DNA from: CACORA01 sp044234625 | GTDB lineage: Bacteria; Planctomycetota; Planctomycetia; Pirellulales; UBA1268 | Reading direction: 5' to 3' | Length of the DNA: 46,700 nt | Assembly (NCBI GenBank): GCA_044234625.1 | Contig: JBIIIP010000007.1 | Location: forward strand, 1 to 46,700 | In this document: in pieces, positions 8,006 through 16,327 of the stretch | How the letters are laid out: every line of letters starts with the position of its first letter | Numbering within the stretch: position 1 is the stretch's first letter | Translations under genes and position numbers: made by a program | The notes under the pieces: model-generated | The model's database searches: none | What the model was told of the DNA's origin: nothing | What the model saw: the letters and a program-made list of their open reading frames with translations, nothing else

Positions 8006-9087
8006 TGCCACAGCCAGCAGCGGACCCTTCACGTTACAGCATCGATAGCAGCAGCCGCGTAGCTCCGGAGTTGGCCACGTGGCAACAGCCCATAGCTCAA
8101 CCCGCGCATGGCAAGCAAGCAATCACGTTCGTCCTTCATTGCTTTAATGAGGAATCCAATATCCGTGAGGTACATCAGCGACTGGCAAACGTCGGACAGC
8201 AACTGTTGCAATACAATTTGTCCTTTCTGTTTATCGACAACGCGTCTACTGATCAGACCGTTGACCGCTTACGTGAGATCGCAGCCGCCGATCCACGAGT
8301 GTCCGTCATCGTAAATGCCAGAAACTTCGGCCACATTCGCTCGCCGTTTCATGCGTTGATGCAAGCGGGCGGCGACTGCGTCATCGCGATGAGCACGGAC
8401 CTGCAGGAACCACCCGAGCTCGCTCTGGAGTTCGTCAGGCATTGGGAAAAGGGGGCCAGCATGGTCGTTGGCATGAAGAAGAAAAGCGAGGAATCCCACT
8501 CATTTTTCCTGGTCAGGACCGTGTACTACAAGCTCACGCGGGTGATTGCAGATGTTCCGGTCCTCGAGCACGTTACCGGGTTCGGGCTCTACGATCGTCG
8601 CGTGATTGAAATAATGCGGCGCATAGCGACTCCGTATCCCTATTTTCGAGGCATGATAGCCGAAATAGGACTTCCGTACGTCGTGGTGCCATTTGAACAG
8701 CCCGCAAGAAAGCGCGGCATTTCGAAAAATAATTTTTACACGCTTTATGACATTGCAATGCTCGGAATGACATCCCATTCAAAGGTGCCTCTCCGAGTGA
8801 CGACCTTTGCTGGATTCGCCATGGCCGCCGTTTCACTGTGCATCGCGATCTTATACTTGATCTTAAAGCTGTTGTTCTGGTCCGCGCTGCCCGCGGGATA
8901 CGCTCCGGTGGTGATAGGCGTATTTTTCCTTGGATCGGTGCAGATTTTCTTGATGGGGATTCTTGGCGAATACATAGGGGCAATCCTTACGCAGGTGCAG
9001 CCGCGCACGCTGGTGGTGGAAAGGGAGAGATTTGGCCGATCACTCTCCGCCGGTGCTGGGAATGGCGACACACCTTCGCACGAGTAA
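8005..9087 (+). CDS. GT2 glycosyltransferase, DPM1/GtrB-like, with two C-terminal membrane helices
   Basis: About 360 residues. The GT-A fold begins at AITFVLHCFNEESNIREVHQ, includes LSFLFIDNASTDQTVDRL, and carries the metal-binding region MSTDLQEPPELALEF typical of polyprenyl-phosphate sugar transferases. Two hydrophobic helices close the protein (about 270-297 and 305-335: GFAMAAVSLCIAILYLILKL and VVIGVFFLGSVQIFLMGIL). Such enzymes usually move a sugar from an NDP-sugar to undecaprenyl phosphate at the inner membrane face. The ATG at 8005 overlaps the upstream TGA; an in-frame GTG at 8002 is an alternative. It shares the low-GC character of its neighbours; one 60-base block (8701-8760) is only 40 percent GC by hand count. 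Converges on the FkbM gene 12 bases downstream. Confidence 0.85.
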   Translation: MPQPAADPSRYSIDSSSRVAPELATWQQPIAQPAHGKQAITFVLHCFNEESNIREVHQRLANVGQQLLQYNLSFLFIDNASTDQTVDRLREIAAADPRVSVIVNARNFGHIRSPFHALMQAGGDCVIAMSTDLQEPPELALEFVRHWEKGASMVVGMKKKSEESHSFFLVRTVYYKLTRVIADVPVLEHVTGFGLYDRRVIEIMRRIATPYPYFRGMIAEIGLPYVVVPFEQPARKRGISKNNFYTLYDIAMLGMTSHSKVPLRVTTFAGFAMAAVSLCIAILYLILKLLFWSALPAGYAPVVIGVFFLGSVQIFLMGILGEYIGAILTQVQPRTLVVERERFGRSLSAGAGNGDTPSHE

Positions 9088-9099
9088 GAGATGCCGGTA

Positions 9100-10278
9100 T
9101 CAATCGATGGCATGAGTGGTTGCGTACAGCACGGTTTCTGCAATCCATGACGTGTGGTTTCGCATGTAAAAGCGATAGCCGCACTGCAGGGCATCCAGGA
9201 ACGTGATTGTTTCCCAGAGGTGTGAGGGCCGATGGTAGACGCAGATTGCCAGGTCTGGCGCGCTGGATCGCAGCGTCTGCTCTGCCCCGTGCAATGCATC
9301 CAGTTCCGATCCCTCGATATCCATCTTGATGAATGTGGGCCTACATGACGTCAAGACCGAGTCAAGTCGCGCGGTGGGTACGTAAAGTGTTCCCTCGCGA
9401 TCCACGCGGCTGTTGACATCCAAGCCCGCCGCGAACGCGACCATTCCATCGGTATTCGTGACAGCTGAGCGGATGCATATCAGCGAGTCGCTTATATCAT
9501 GGGCTCGTAAATGGGCTGTCAGCCTGGAAAAGTTGCCAAGATCGGGCTCGAAGCAAACCACGCTCTCCAGCGGTTTGCCTCGATAATCACGAAGACGGAC
9601 CACATCGGCTCCATCAAATGCGCCGCAGTCGACAAGCCGGCTGAAAGTGTTTCGCAGCGGAACGTCGTGAGGGAGATACTGTTCTTGCAGCGGCAGCGAC
9701 GGAATCAGATACAGGTAATGGTGGATATACGTCGCAAGCACCGCCCGAAACACATCGCGACTAGATTCATCGGCGAGCAGTGAGTATGCCCTTTCGATGG
9801 CTGTGTGATGCTCGAGAAAAAATGAGGGATGCGAGGGAAACCTTGCCTGGTCTCCCTGTATCAGGTGGAAGTCGAAGATCTCGAAGGCTGAGACGGTCTT
9901 CTGGATGCCGGCATCGAGCAGGAACGCCCGTGCTTCATCGATCGAGCCTTGTGCGGCCATCGTAATGACGGCCACCGTATCGGCAGCTGAGTTGCGAAGT
10001 CTGTCCGTATCCGTGAGCCCGCATGCCGGAATGCCTTCAAAGGAAGCCGTTCCTTCATTGAACTTTTTGTCGATGATGAGCTGAGGCGATATGCGAAATG
10101 GACGAAGAACAGTCGCTTGCAGCGTGCGAAATCCACTGCCCGCCCCATAGATGATCACGCGCGACTCGGCCAGCGTCGACGCGGAGAAGCAGTTTGCTGG
10201 ATTCGCGTTGAAGTCGCCAGACGCCGCGAGAAAGATTCCTTCGAGGGTCGAGGGTGCGGGTGCGCGGGAAGCTAGCAT
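9100..10278 (-). CDS. FkbM-family methyltransferase with N-terminal Rossmann module
   Basis: About 392 residues in two parts. Residues about 40-140 form a Rossmann-like module starting SRVIIYGAGSGF with LIIDKKF after the second strand and a GIPACG turn, the same type of module as in three neighbouring proteins. Residues about 205-385 are an FkbM SAM-dependent methyltransferase: LVDCGAFDGADVVRL (SAM loop), VVCFEPDLGNFSRL, and FIKMDIEGSELDALHGAEQTL, the FkbM hallmark. Family members O-methylate sugars and other surface or secreted compounds. Its start codon directly abuts the stop of the upstream radical SAM gene without a visible Shine-Dalgarno, so it is probably translated by coupling. Last gene of the - strand run; lower GC than flanking loci. 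Confidence 0.8.
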   Translation of the reverse strand: MLASRAPAPSTLEGIFLAASGDFNANPANCFSASTLAESRVIIYGAGSGFRTLQATVLRPFRISPQLIIDKKFNEGTASFEGIPACGLTDTDRLRNSAADTVAVITMAAQGSIDEARAFLLDAGIQKTVSAFEIFDFHLIQGDQARFPSHPSFFLEHHTAIERAYSLLADESSRDVFRAVLATYIHHYLYLIPSLPLQEQYLPHDVPLRNTFSRLVDCGAFDGADVVRLRDYRGKPLESVVCFEPDLGNFSRLTAHLRAHDISDSLICIRSAVTNTDGMVAFAAGLDVNSRVDREGTLYVPTARLDSVLTSCRPTFIKMDIEGSELDALHGAEQTLRSSAPDLAICVYHRPSHLWETITFLDALQCGYRFYMRNHTSWIAETVLYATTHAID

Positions 10279-11589
10279 TCAGTTACAAGTAGTCGCCTGC
10301 TCGATACGAGTGGTGACAAGGTCACGATAATAACCCTGATCATTCCAGCGGTGCAGAGAGTGCGACTGGCACTTCGCGCACTGTTCCGAGTCAGTGCGCA
10401 AGGCGATGAGTTCCGTCAAGGGAATGTCGAGGTAATTAGGCGCGATGCGACTGTACGCATAATTACAGCAAGGCATGACCGTCATGTCCCAGTTAATTAC
10501 GGGGATGATCCGGGTCAGTATGCAGTCCCTATCCGACTTTTTGCGGCAATCGTCGATCAACGTGTTTATGTCGAGAATCATGAGTTCCGATGCCGGTTTT
10601 ACGCTGGGGGCGAGCATGCCGGTCTCCAGATACTGCATCGCATAGTCAGGGAAAACTACCCCGAGACTGGGGTGGAAGCGAAACTTGTATCGCTCACACA
10701 GATCGCGAATGATGGACACTTCGTGCAGGTTGTGCTTGTAGGCATGAAAGTAAATTTCGATGATCGTGCGATATTCGTAACGCGCATGAAGTTCCCCCAG
10801 TATATGGAGGTGCTTCGCCACGCGCTCCCATTTTCCACCCGTGTGAGTGACATCGTAAGTGGCAGAACTTGCACCCGATAGCGAGACACGAAGTTGTGCG
10901 GGGTAAGCGGCGAGGGCACGGTCCAAATTGCGTATCGAGTTCAGGTTTGTCGACAGTCCGCTTGCTATGCCAAGTTCATTGTTGAGGCCGATAATCTCGG
11001 GAAGCTCGGGATTGAGGATGGGTTCGCCAAAAACGTAAAGATCAACAAGGTAGAGAAAGGGGATTTCCGCGGACATCTTTGTGATGACCTTACGGTAATC
11101 GGCGAGAGACATGAATTTGCCTACTTCCATCAGTCCGTCAAAGTCGCCGCGAGGACAACTGGAGCATTTGATGTTGCACAGACCAGTTATTTCCACAGTG
11201 GGGTAAAACGGCGACAGTGTCTGAATGCTTTGAAAGTTGACGCCTCGCTTCCAGCCGTTGCTTTCCGCGACGGAAAACATCTCCTTGTATTTGCTGTCCA
11301 CGCTTGCAGTCAGAATGAACGAGTCGTCTTGTCGCGAAGCATCTCGCAAAACCGTGTCCGGATGGATTATCGGCGTGCCACGAAAGTGGTGGCCGATGAG
11401 CATCGGATCAGAGTCGAGGAAGGCGGCCACAGGAAATCCGAGTCGCTTCAGTCGCTCACTAAAACCGCGTCCTTTTTGCCCCGCGCCCCAAATATATAGC
11501 TGGCGTGTACCAATCATCGCCGCGGCGTCGTCGATGGTAGGGATCGGATACTTCGACGCGTCGCACTTCGGGTGTGAACGGTGGGTCAT
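10279..11589 (-). CDS. Radical SAM/SPASM-type enzyme with N-terminal Rossmann module
   Basis: About 436 residues. Residues 30-122 are a Rossmann-like module (RQLYIWGAGQKGRGF, then AAFLDSD and GTPIIHP). The radical SAM domain follows with the cluster motif C138-x3-C142-x2-C145 in VEITGLCNIKCSSCPRG. The C-terminal region carries further cysteines (C356, C374, C375, C404, C407, the last two in EQCAKCQSHSLHR) suited to an auxiliary SPASM/twitch iron-sulfur cluster. The reaction is unknown; in this setting a radical modification of a nucleotide-linked or lipid-linked sugar is plausible. A good ribosome site (GGAGA, 5 bases before ATG) supports the start. An inactive-looking paralog of the same architecture lies at 12786-14066 with an Fe-alcohol dehydrogenase gene between them. 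Confidence 0.8.
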   Translation of the reverse strand: MTHRSHPKCDASKYPIPTIDDAAAMIGTRQLYIWGAGQKGRGFSERLKRLGFPVAAFLDSDPMLIGHHFRGTPIIHPDTVLRDASRQDDSFILTASVDSKYKEMFSVAESNGWKRGVNFQSIQTLSPFYPTVEITGLCNIKCSSCPRGDFDGLMEVGKFMSLADYRKVITKMSAEIPFLYLVDLYVFGEPILNPELPEIIGLNNELGIASGLSTNLNSIRNLDRALAAYPAQLRVSLSGASSATYDVTHTGGKWERVAKHLHILGELHARYEYRTIIEIYFHAYKHNLHEVSIIRDLCERYKFRFHPSLGVVFPDYAMQYLETGMLAPSVKPASELMILDINTLIDDCRKKSDRDCILTRIIPVINWDMTVMPCCNYAYSRIAPNYLDIPLTELIALRTDSEQCAKCQSHSLHRWNDQGYYRDLVTTRIEQATTCN

Positions 11590-11613
11590 CGGTTTCTCCA
11601 GCGAGGCCGAGGT

Positions 11614-12780
11614 TTAGAAGCAGTCTGTCAAGAGTGACTCGATGTCTGCTGAGTCCAAACGCTTAAAGTGACCGATTGTGCCGCTCGGCGTCGTTTGGCA
11701 GCAGGCCAGAGCGATGTCGCGGAATTCAGTCCGATCCGTAAGTCCGAGATCACGCAGCGTAGACGGCATGCCCATGCGGTTCAGAAAACCGCGGTACGCC
11801 TCAATGCCAGCGGCGCCAGTGCCGCGATCAGAGGTGCTGCGGGGGACGCCGAAGACGTTTCGTGCCAATGTGGCGAACGGCGTCGGATGAAGAGCCAACA
11901 TGTGCCGCATCCACGACGGAAAAAGAACTGCGAGCGTCGCTCCATGTACAGTGTCATAACGCGCAGCAACTTCGTGGGCAATGGTGTGCGTCGCCCAATC
12001 GGCTTTTCGCCCAAAACCGATCGTTCCGTCGTGTGCAAGCTTGCAAGCCCACATGATCTCAGATCTCGTTGGGTAATCTGTGGGTCGTTCCAGAACCTCG
12101 GTACCGAGAGTGATCAGCGCCGAAAGAAGTCCTTCGCATAAGCGACTGCTTATCAATACGTCGGGGGAATGCGTGAAATATCGCTCTAGGACATGGGCCG
12201 TGGCGTCGACAATACCGCACGCCGTCTGAAACGGGGGCACAGACATCGTGCGGCTGGGATCAAGAATCGCAAACCGAGGGTACATCACAGGAGCGCCGCA
12301 ACTATATTTATCGCCCCCCAGCGTGATGACGGCGCCATCGCTGGACTCACTGCCCGCGCCAGCAACGGTGAGCACCACGCCGACATTGAGCGCCTGGCGT
12401 GGCACCTCACGACGCCGATAGAAATCAAAAAAATCCCCGCCGTATGGGGATCCGATGGCAATGGACTTGGCAGTGTCGATGACGCTGCCTCCGCCCACCG
12501 CGATCACGATGTCCACGCCATTTGTCCGGCACAGGTCAATGCCTTCGTAAACACGGTCCGCAGTGGGGTTCGGACGCACACCGGTCAACACCGTGTAGGG
12601 GATATTGTGCAAATCCATCTGGGCGAAGACCTCGTCGGCAAGTCCACCCAGCCTGAAGCTTGCGCCGCCCGCCACGATCAAGGCGCGTGAGCCGTTGGCC
12701 TTCGCTTCAGCACCCAGGTGGGTGAGTGTTCCTTGGCCAAAGATGATTTTCGTTGGATTGTGAAACACGCCATCGAGCAT
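11614..12780 (-). CDS. Iron-containing (type III) alcohol dehydrogenase
   Basis: About 388 residues, the normal family length. The NAD(P)-binding signature is AVGGGSVIDTAKSIA (about 93-107). Metal ligands lie in the stretch from IVDATAHVLERYF to LAHDGTIGFGRKADWATHTIAHEV and DTVHGATLAVLFP, the characteristic Asp-His-His-His pattern of Fe-ADH. It should reduce an aldehyde or oxidise an alcohol with NAD(P)H. Embedded between the two radical-SAM-like paralogs, it may act on the same intermediate. Start: the ATG at 12780 has an AGGGTGA ribosome site 5 bases upstream; an in-frame GTG at 12789 overlapping the previous stop (GTGA) is the alternative. Shares the lower GC of this segment. Confidence 0.88.
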   Translation of the reverse strand: MLDGVFHNPTKIIFGQGTLTHLGAEAKANGSRALIVAGGASFRLGGLADEVFAQMDLHNIPYTVLTGVRPNPTADRVYEGIDLCRTNGVDIVIAVGGGSVIDTAKSIAIGSPYGGDFFDFYRRREVPRQALNVGVVLTVAGAGSESSDGAVITLGGDKYSCGAPVMYPRFAILDPSRTMSVPPFQTACGIVDATAHVLERYFTHSPDVLISSRLCEGLLSALITLGTEVLERPTDYPTRSEIMWACKLAHDGTIGFGRKADWATHTIAHEVAARYDTVHGATLAVLFPSWMRHMLALHPTPFATLARNVFGVPRSTSDRGTGAAGIEAYRGFLNRMGMPSTLRDLGLTDRTEFRDIALACCQTTPSGTIGHFKRLDSADIESLLTDCF

Positions 12781-12785
12781 TTGGG

Positions 12786-14066
12786 TCACCCTTGCGGTGA
12801 TTTCAGGGAGCCAACGTATCGGCGTCGGAGTACTGCTATGTCAAGTCGGTGAAGTCCGTGGTGTTGGCATATTCGGCAGTGCGGATGGCTGTGGCGTGCC
12901 GCCAGCAAGGAGTCGTAGGCAAGATCGAGATACGATGAAGTGACGGTAGGTGTATTGTAAACATGGCACAGCGACACGGCGCCGTTCGATGTGATGACGG
13001 GAAATATTCGCTGGCAGAGGCAAGGGAGTGCACGGTCCTGCAGCGAGAGTTCAAGAGCCGTGGACAGGTCCCAAGCCAGGTTGGCTCCGTGCACGCTTGC
13101 GCTTCGCGACACAGAATCGGTTCGCAGGTCGACAAGCAGCGGGTCATACGGACCAAAGTAGCCGTCCGTGGAAACGAACGGTATGCCCAGTGTGTCACAT
13201 AAGTCATGAAAAGCCCGCGCATCGCGCTCCCCATGCGGACCGTACATGTCGAAACGCATGCGCAGCTCGGTTTTGCCAGCGCAGTGCTTCCACGCAGAGG
13301 CAAGCGCGGTCAGAGCGTTGACAAAGTCTTCCCAGCGTCTTCCCGGATTGTGTGCTTCGTAGGCGGTGTCGAAGCCTGAAGCGATGACAACGAGTTGCGT
13401 CGGTCCGGCGGCGAGGAGGCGTTCGAAGTCGACGCGCGAATGGAGTCGCGTCGTAATGCTGCACGGGACGCGACTTTCGGTCAGCGACGTAATTTCGTAG
13501 ACGTTGAGATTGTCGAGCGGGTCGCCCCAGCCCGTGAGATCGACGTGGAACAATCCGGGAATGTCCGCAAGAAGTTTGTCTAAAATACGCGTGTAGAGTC
13601 CCAACGGCATGTTCGTCTGCGCGTTACTGCCCACGCACGACATTGGAGTGTGGGGCGAGGATATCTCGATAACCGCTTCAGGACGACTGAGAGCCGTGTA
13701 CGGGAGGTAATCTGTGTTCGCAGAGAGTCCTGCCTCTTTGCATTCAGCAGCCATGTGGTGGCGAGCTTTTTCGGAGGCGAGCACCAGGAGGCTATGGGTC
13801 TGTTGGGCAAGCGCAATCGCTTCTGCCGGTGGAATCACCGGATATCCTTCGAGGAAGAGTCGTTGTCGCGACGCATTCTTGTCGCAGAACCCGCGGACGC
13901 TGCCTGAGCAGCCCCACTTCTCGAGAAGACGAAAGATACATTTTCCAAGAACGCCCGCTCCCCAAATTATTATCGACCTGCCATCGGTGAGGTGATGAAA
14001 ACGCGTGGCATCGATCCCCTGGTGGGTCGTGAGTGGGACGAACAGATTGTGTGGAGGCGGAGCCAT
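12786..14066 (-). CDS. Radical-SAM-like paralog lacking the CxxxCxxC motif (probably non-catalytic)
   Basis: About 426 residues with the same order of domains as the radical SAM protein at 10279: a Rossmann module (31-122, IIIWGAGVLGKCIFRLL then GFCDKN and GYPVIPP), a barrel-like middle, and a Cys-rich tail. Where the paralog has LCNIKCSSC, this protein reads PHTPMSCVG: the three cluster positions are His139, Ser143 and Gly146, so the SAM-binding 4Fe-4S cluster cannot form in the usual way. The tail cysteines are kept (C349, C351, C367, C397, C400; HCRICQHHGLHR), so an auxiliary cluster may remain. The frame is intact over its full length, so it is not an ordinary decayed pseudogene. It may be a scaffold or substrate-binding partner; this is inference. 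Overlap or near contact with the Fe-ADH start implies coupling. Confidence 0.7.
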   Translation of the reverse strand: MAPPPHNLFVPLTTHQGIDATRFHHLTDGRSIIIWGAGVLGKCIFRLLEKWGCSGSVRGFCDKNASRQRLFLEGYPVIPPAEAIALAQQTHSLLVLASEKARHHMAAECKEAGLSANTDYLPYTALSRPEAVIEISSPHTPMSCVGSNAQTNMPLGLYTRILDKLLADIPGLFHVDLTGWGDPLDNLNVYEITSLTESRVPCSITTRLHSRVDFERLLAAGPTQLVVIASGFDTAYEAHNPGRRWEDFVNALTALASAWKHCAGKTELRMRFDMYGPHGERDARAFHDLCDTLGIPFVSTDGYFGPYDPLLVDLRTDSVSRSASVHGANLAWDLSTALELSLQDRALPCLCQRIFPVITSNGAVSLCHVYNTPTVTSSYLDLAYDSLLAARHSHPHCRICQHHGLHRLDIAVLRRRYVGSLKSPQG

Positions 14067-14132
14067 GGGTGCGTCACGCTGCCGGGCGGGGTGGGCGATA
14101 GCGCGAATCCAGTGGTGGTGTGGTGAAACAGA

Positions 14133-15167
14133 TCATGACATATAGCGAAGTGTCTTAGGGATGGCGTCTTTTAGAGGTACGGATTCACAAACGGCCAAGG
14201 CGCGCATCGCGCGTGTGACCGACGGGATGTAGTAGTCGCAGCGTGAGGCGGGAGAGGGTGAAACATCCGGCAGAGTGTGTCGGACCGTGAGGCCGCGAAT
14301 GGTCGCGATCGTGTGAGCAACATCAAGCAAGACATGTCCATGCTCGGAGCCGACGTTGTACGGGTGAAGCGCTTCGCCACGAACCAGGATCGTGACGAGC
14401 CAGACGACGAGGTCCGACATGTACATGTAGGATCGGATGGGCAGGCCCGTGCCGGTGACGGTGATCGGTCGGCCGGCGAGCGCGTCGGCGAGAAAATTGC
14501 CGATCGCGTAATGGATGTCGAGCGGCAGGTGCGGCCCCACGAACGAAAAACAGCGGGCGATCTTGATGCGGGTCGCTCCCCTTGCCCCGTAGATCGCGCA
14601 GAAAAGCTCGGCGGCTCGCTTCGCGTGGCCGAGTGTGCACCCCACGTCCAACGGGTCCGGTGCGATCGGGTCGTCTTCCGCGATCGGCTCCGCTGTCGCG
14701 CGGCGGCCGTAGACCGCACCCGAGCCGATGTAGAGCATGTCCGGCACGGCGTTGTTTTCACAGAATTCCAAGACACGCCGCGTGCCGAGCGCGACGGTGT
14801 CGAACTTCCGCAGCGGATCTTCCCCGGCGAATGTCTCCCGCGCGTTCGTCGTGGCCCCGTGGAGAACGTGCGAAAACGTTCCCTGCGGGAATTCAAACGA
14901 CCGGATGTCGCCCTGCAGGTAGCGGAGCCGGGGCGTCGGGGCGAGGTGCGGATGCTCACCGAGAAAAGCGTCGGGGTTGCGGCTCAGGAGCGTCAGATCC
15001 AGGCCGAGCCCGAGCCGCTCCTCGGCACGGAGCAACGTCTCGAGAATCCAGACGCCGAAAAACCCCGTGCACCCCGTGAGAAACATCTGCGCGCCGCGAA
15101 GATCGCGGAAGCAACCTTCGGCAAGGTCGATGGCGGCATCGAGATCCTCGAGGGGCAGTGGCTTCAT
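14133..15167 (-). CDS. NAD-dependent epimerase/dehydratase (extended SDR), atypical active site
   Basis: About 344 residues. The Rossmann motif is FLTGCTGFFGVW (TGxxGxxG, 31-38), then GDIRSF, VLHGATTNARETF and YIGSGAVYG, and a C-terminal sugar-binding half with PIRSYMYMSDLVVW and YNVGSEHGH, the arrangement of nucleotide-sugar epimerases, dehydratases and 4-reductases. The expected catalytic YxxxK reads LGHAK (Leu179, Lys183), so the catalytic tyrosine appears to be missing. Given rfbFGH upstream it could be the reductase or epimerase finishing a CDP-deoxysugar (RfbJ/YerF-like), but the substitution makes that uncertain. Its ATG overlaps the C-methyltransferase stop by 4 bases. The start was chosen for this coupling and because homology begins there. 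GC rises from the 14.1-kb end into the gene. Confidence 0.78.
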   Translation of the reverse strand: MKPLPLEDLDAAIDLAEGCFRDLRGAQMFLTGCTGFFGVWILETLLRAEERLGLGLDLTLLSRNPDAFLGEHPHLAPTPRLRYLQGDIRSFEFPQGTFSHVLHGATTNARETFAGEDPLRKFDTVALGTRRVLEFCENNAVPDMLYIGSGAVYGRRATAEPIAEDDPIAPDPLDVGCTLGHAKRAAELFCAIYGARGATRIKIARCFSFVGPHLPLDIHYAIGNFLADALAGRPITVTGTGLPIRSYMYMSDLVVWLVTILVRGEALHPYNVGSEHGHVLLDVAHTIATIRGLTVRHTLPDVSPSPASRCDYYIPSVTRAMRALAVCESVPLKDAIPKTLRYMS

Positions 15168-16327
15168 GATGCGGCTTCCACCTCGAGGTGAGCAGGCCGC
15201 AGGGTCGCGACGGCGAGCGACGGGGAGTATTCGCTGCGAAGCACGCGGACGATCTCGTCGGAGTAACTGGCACCCATCACGATCACGGCCTTGACGAGAG
15301 GGTCGGATTTCAGGACGGCCGGGCTGCGGATGGGAATGTGGGTGGCCGGTGTCAGCCGGTCCTGCTTGAAGGGAGCCGAGTCGACGACGTAGGCGATCCG
15401 GTCGGCGAGTTCGTGGAGGGCGAGCGCGGCGAGGGCCTGGTGCCCAGCCCCCCAGACGACCACCGACCGCGGCGGAAACCTCGCCAGAAATGCATCGATG
15501 CCGCGACGAACCGCCGCCGTCGCGGTGTGGAACTCCCCGACCGGCACGGGCGGACGCAAACGCACCGTCGCCGAGAGGATGTAGTCGTGCCAGGAAGGGC
15601 GGCAGTCCTCCACCTCGAAGCCATTGAGCCGCAGCGTCGTTTCCAGCGTTTCGCGCGTGAAGTAGAAGAGATGGTCGGTCATGAACTCGCTCGCCGTCTT
15701 TTCGGCGAGGATCATGTCGAAGTTTGGCACCTCGACGAGACCGACGGCCGAGGGCGAAAGGTTTGCCCGAATGCCGGCCAGCGCGCCGTTGATGTCGGGA
15801 AGATGCTCGAGGCAGCTGAGCATCAGGAAACCGTCGAAGGGGCCGCCGGCCAGCTGCGTGTCGGCCGACTCCACGAAGCCCTGCTGCACGGAAAGCCCCT
15901 GCCGCCGGCAGACCTCGACTGCCGTCGCATTGTGCTCGAGGCCGTGCGCGGCGGCGCCCGCATCCGCGAGCCAGCGGAGATACTCGCCGTTGCCGCAGCC
16001 GATCTCGATAACCGGCCGGCCACGCAGGCCGTGCACGGATACGAACTCCGCGAACTGGCGGCGGCGATACTCGGCCATCTCCGGTGAGACTGCCGCCGCG
16101 CGGATGACGTCGCGGTAATAGGCCACCGGCCCTGACGTGAGTTGTACGACACCGCAGCCTGAGCACTGCACGACGTCGAAATCGGTGCCCCGGTCAGTGG
16201 CCGCGGCATCCGCCTGGGGAAAATTCTGGGCGACGGCGGGCATGCCGACGAACTCAAAGAGCGGCCCGGGGAAGAAGGACCGTCCGCAGATCCGGCAGGC
16301 GTCGATCGGTGTGGCGGCAGGAGTCAT
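15164..16327 (-). CDS. Sugar C-methyltransferase (TylCIII/NovU-type) with zinc motif
   Basis: About 387 residues with the full three-part layout of sugar C-methyltransferases. An N-terminal zinc-binding domain uses C11-x2-C14 (DACRICGRSFF) and C55-x2-C58 (QCSGCGV). A SAM-binding core includes VIEIGCGNGEYLRWL (106-120) and the LMLSCLEHLPDI segment. A C-terminal Rossmann module (about 288-375) starts VVVWGAGHQALAAL. Such enzymes methylate C3 or C5 of 4-keto NDP-deoxysugars, fitting the CDP-4-keto sugar pathway encoded just upstream. The start is the ATG at TPAATPIDACRICG, overlapping the Nudix stop by 4 bases; its stop overlaps the epimerase start by 4 bases, so three genes are tightly coupled. 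Confidence 0.83.
   Translation of the reverse strand: MTPAATPIDACRICGRSFFPGPLFEFVGMPAVAQNFPQADAAATDRGTDFDVVQCSGCGVVQLTSGPVAYYRDVIRAAAVSPEMAEYRRRQFAEFVSVHGLRGRPVIEIGCGNGEYLRWLADAGAAAHGLEHNATAVEVCRRQGLSVQQGFVESADTQLAGGPFDGFLMLSCLEHLPDINGALAGIRANLSPSAVGLVEVPNFDMILAEKTASEFMTDHLFYFTRETLETTLRLNGFEVEDCRPSWHDYILSATVRLRPPVPVGEFHTATAAVRRGIDAFLARFPPRSVVVWGAGHQALAALALHELADRIAYVVDSAPFKQDRLTPATHIPIRSPAVLKSDPLVKAVIVMGASYSDEIVRVLRSEYSPSLAVATLRPAHLEVEAAS

Noticed and set aside
12786..14066. Calling the Cys-less radical-SAM-like gene a pseudogene
   Set aside because: There is no stop or frameshift over 426 codons, and tail cysteines and the Rossmann module are conserved, so selection seems to be acting on it.
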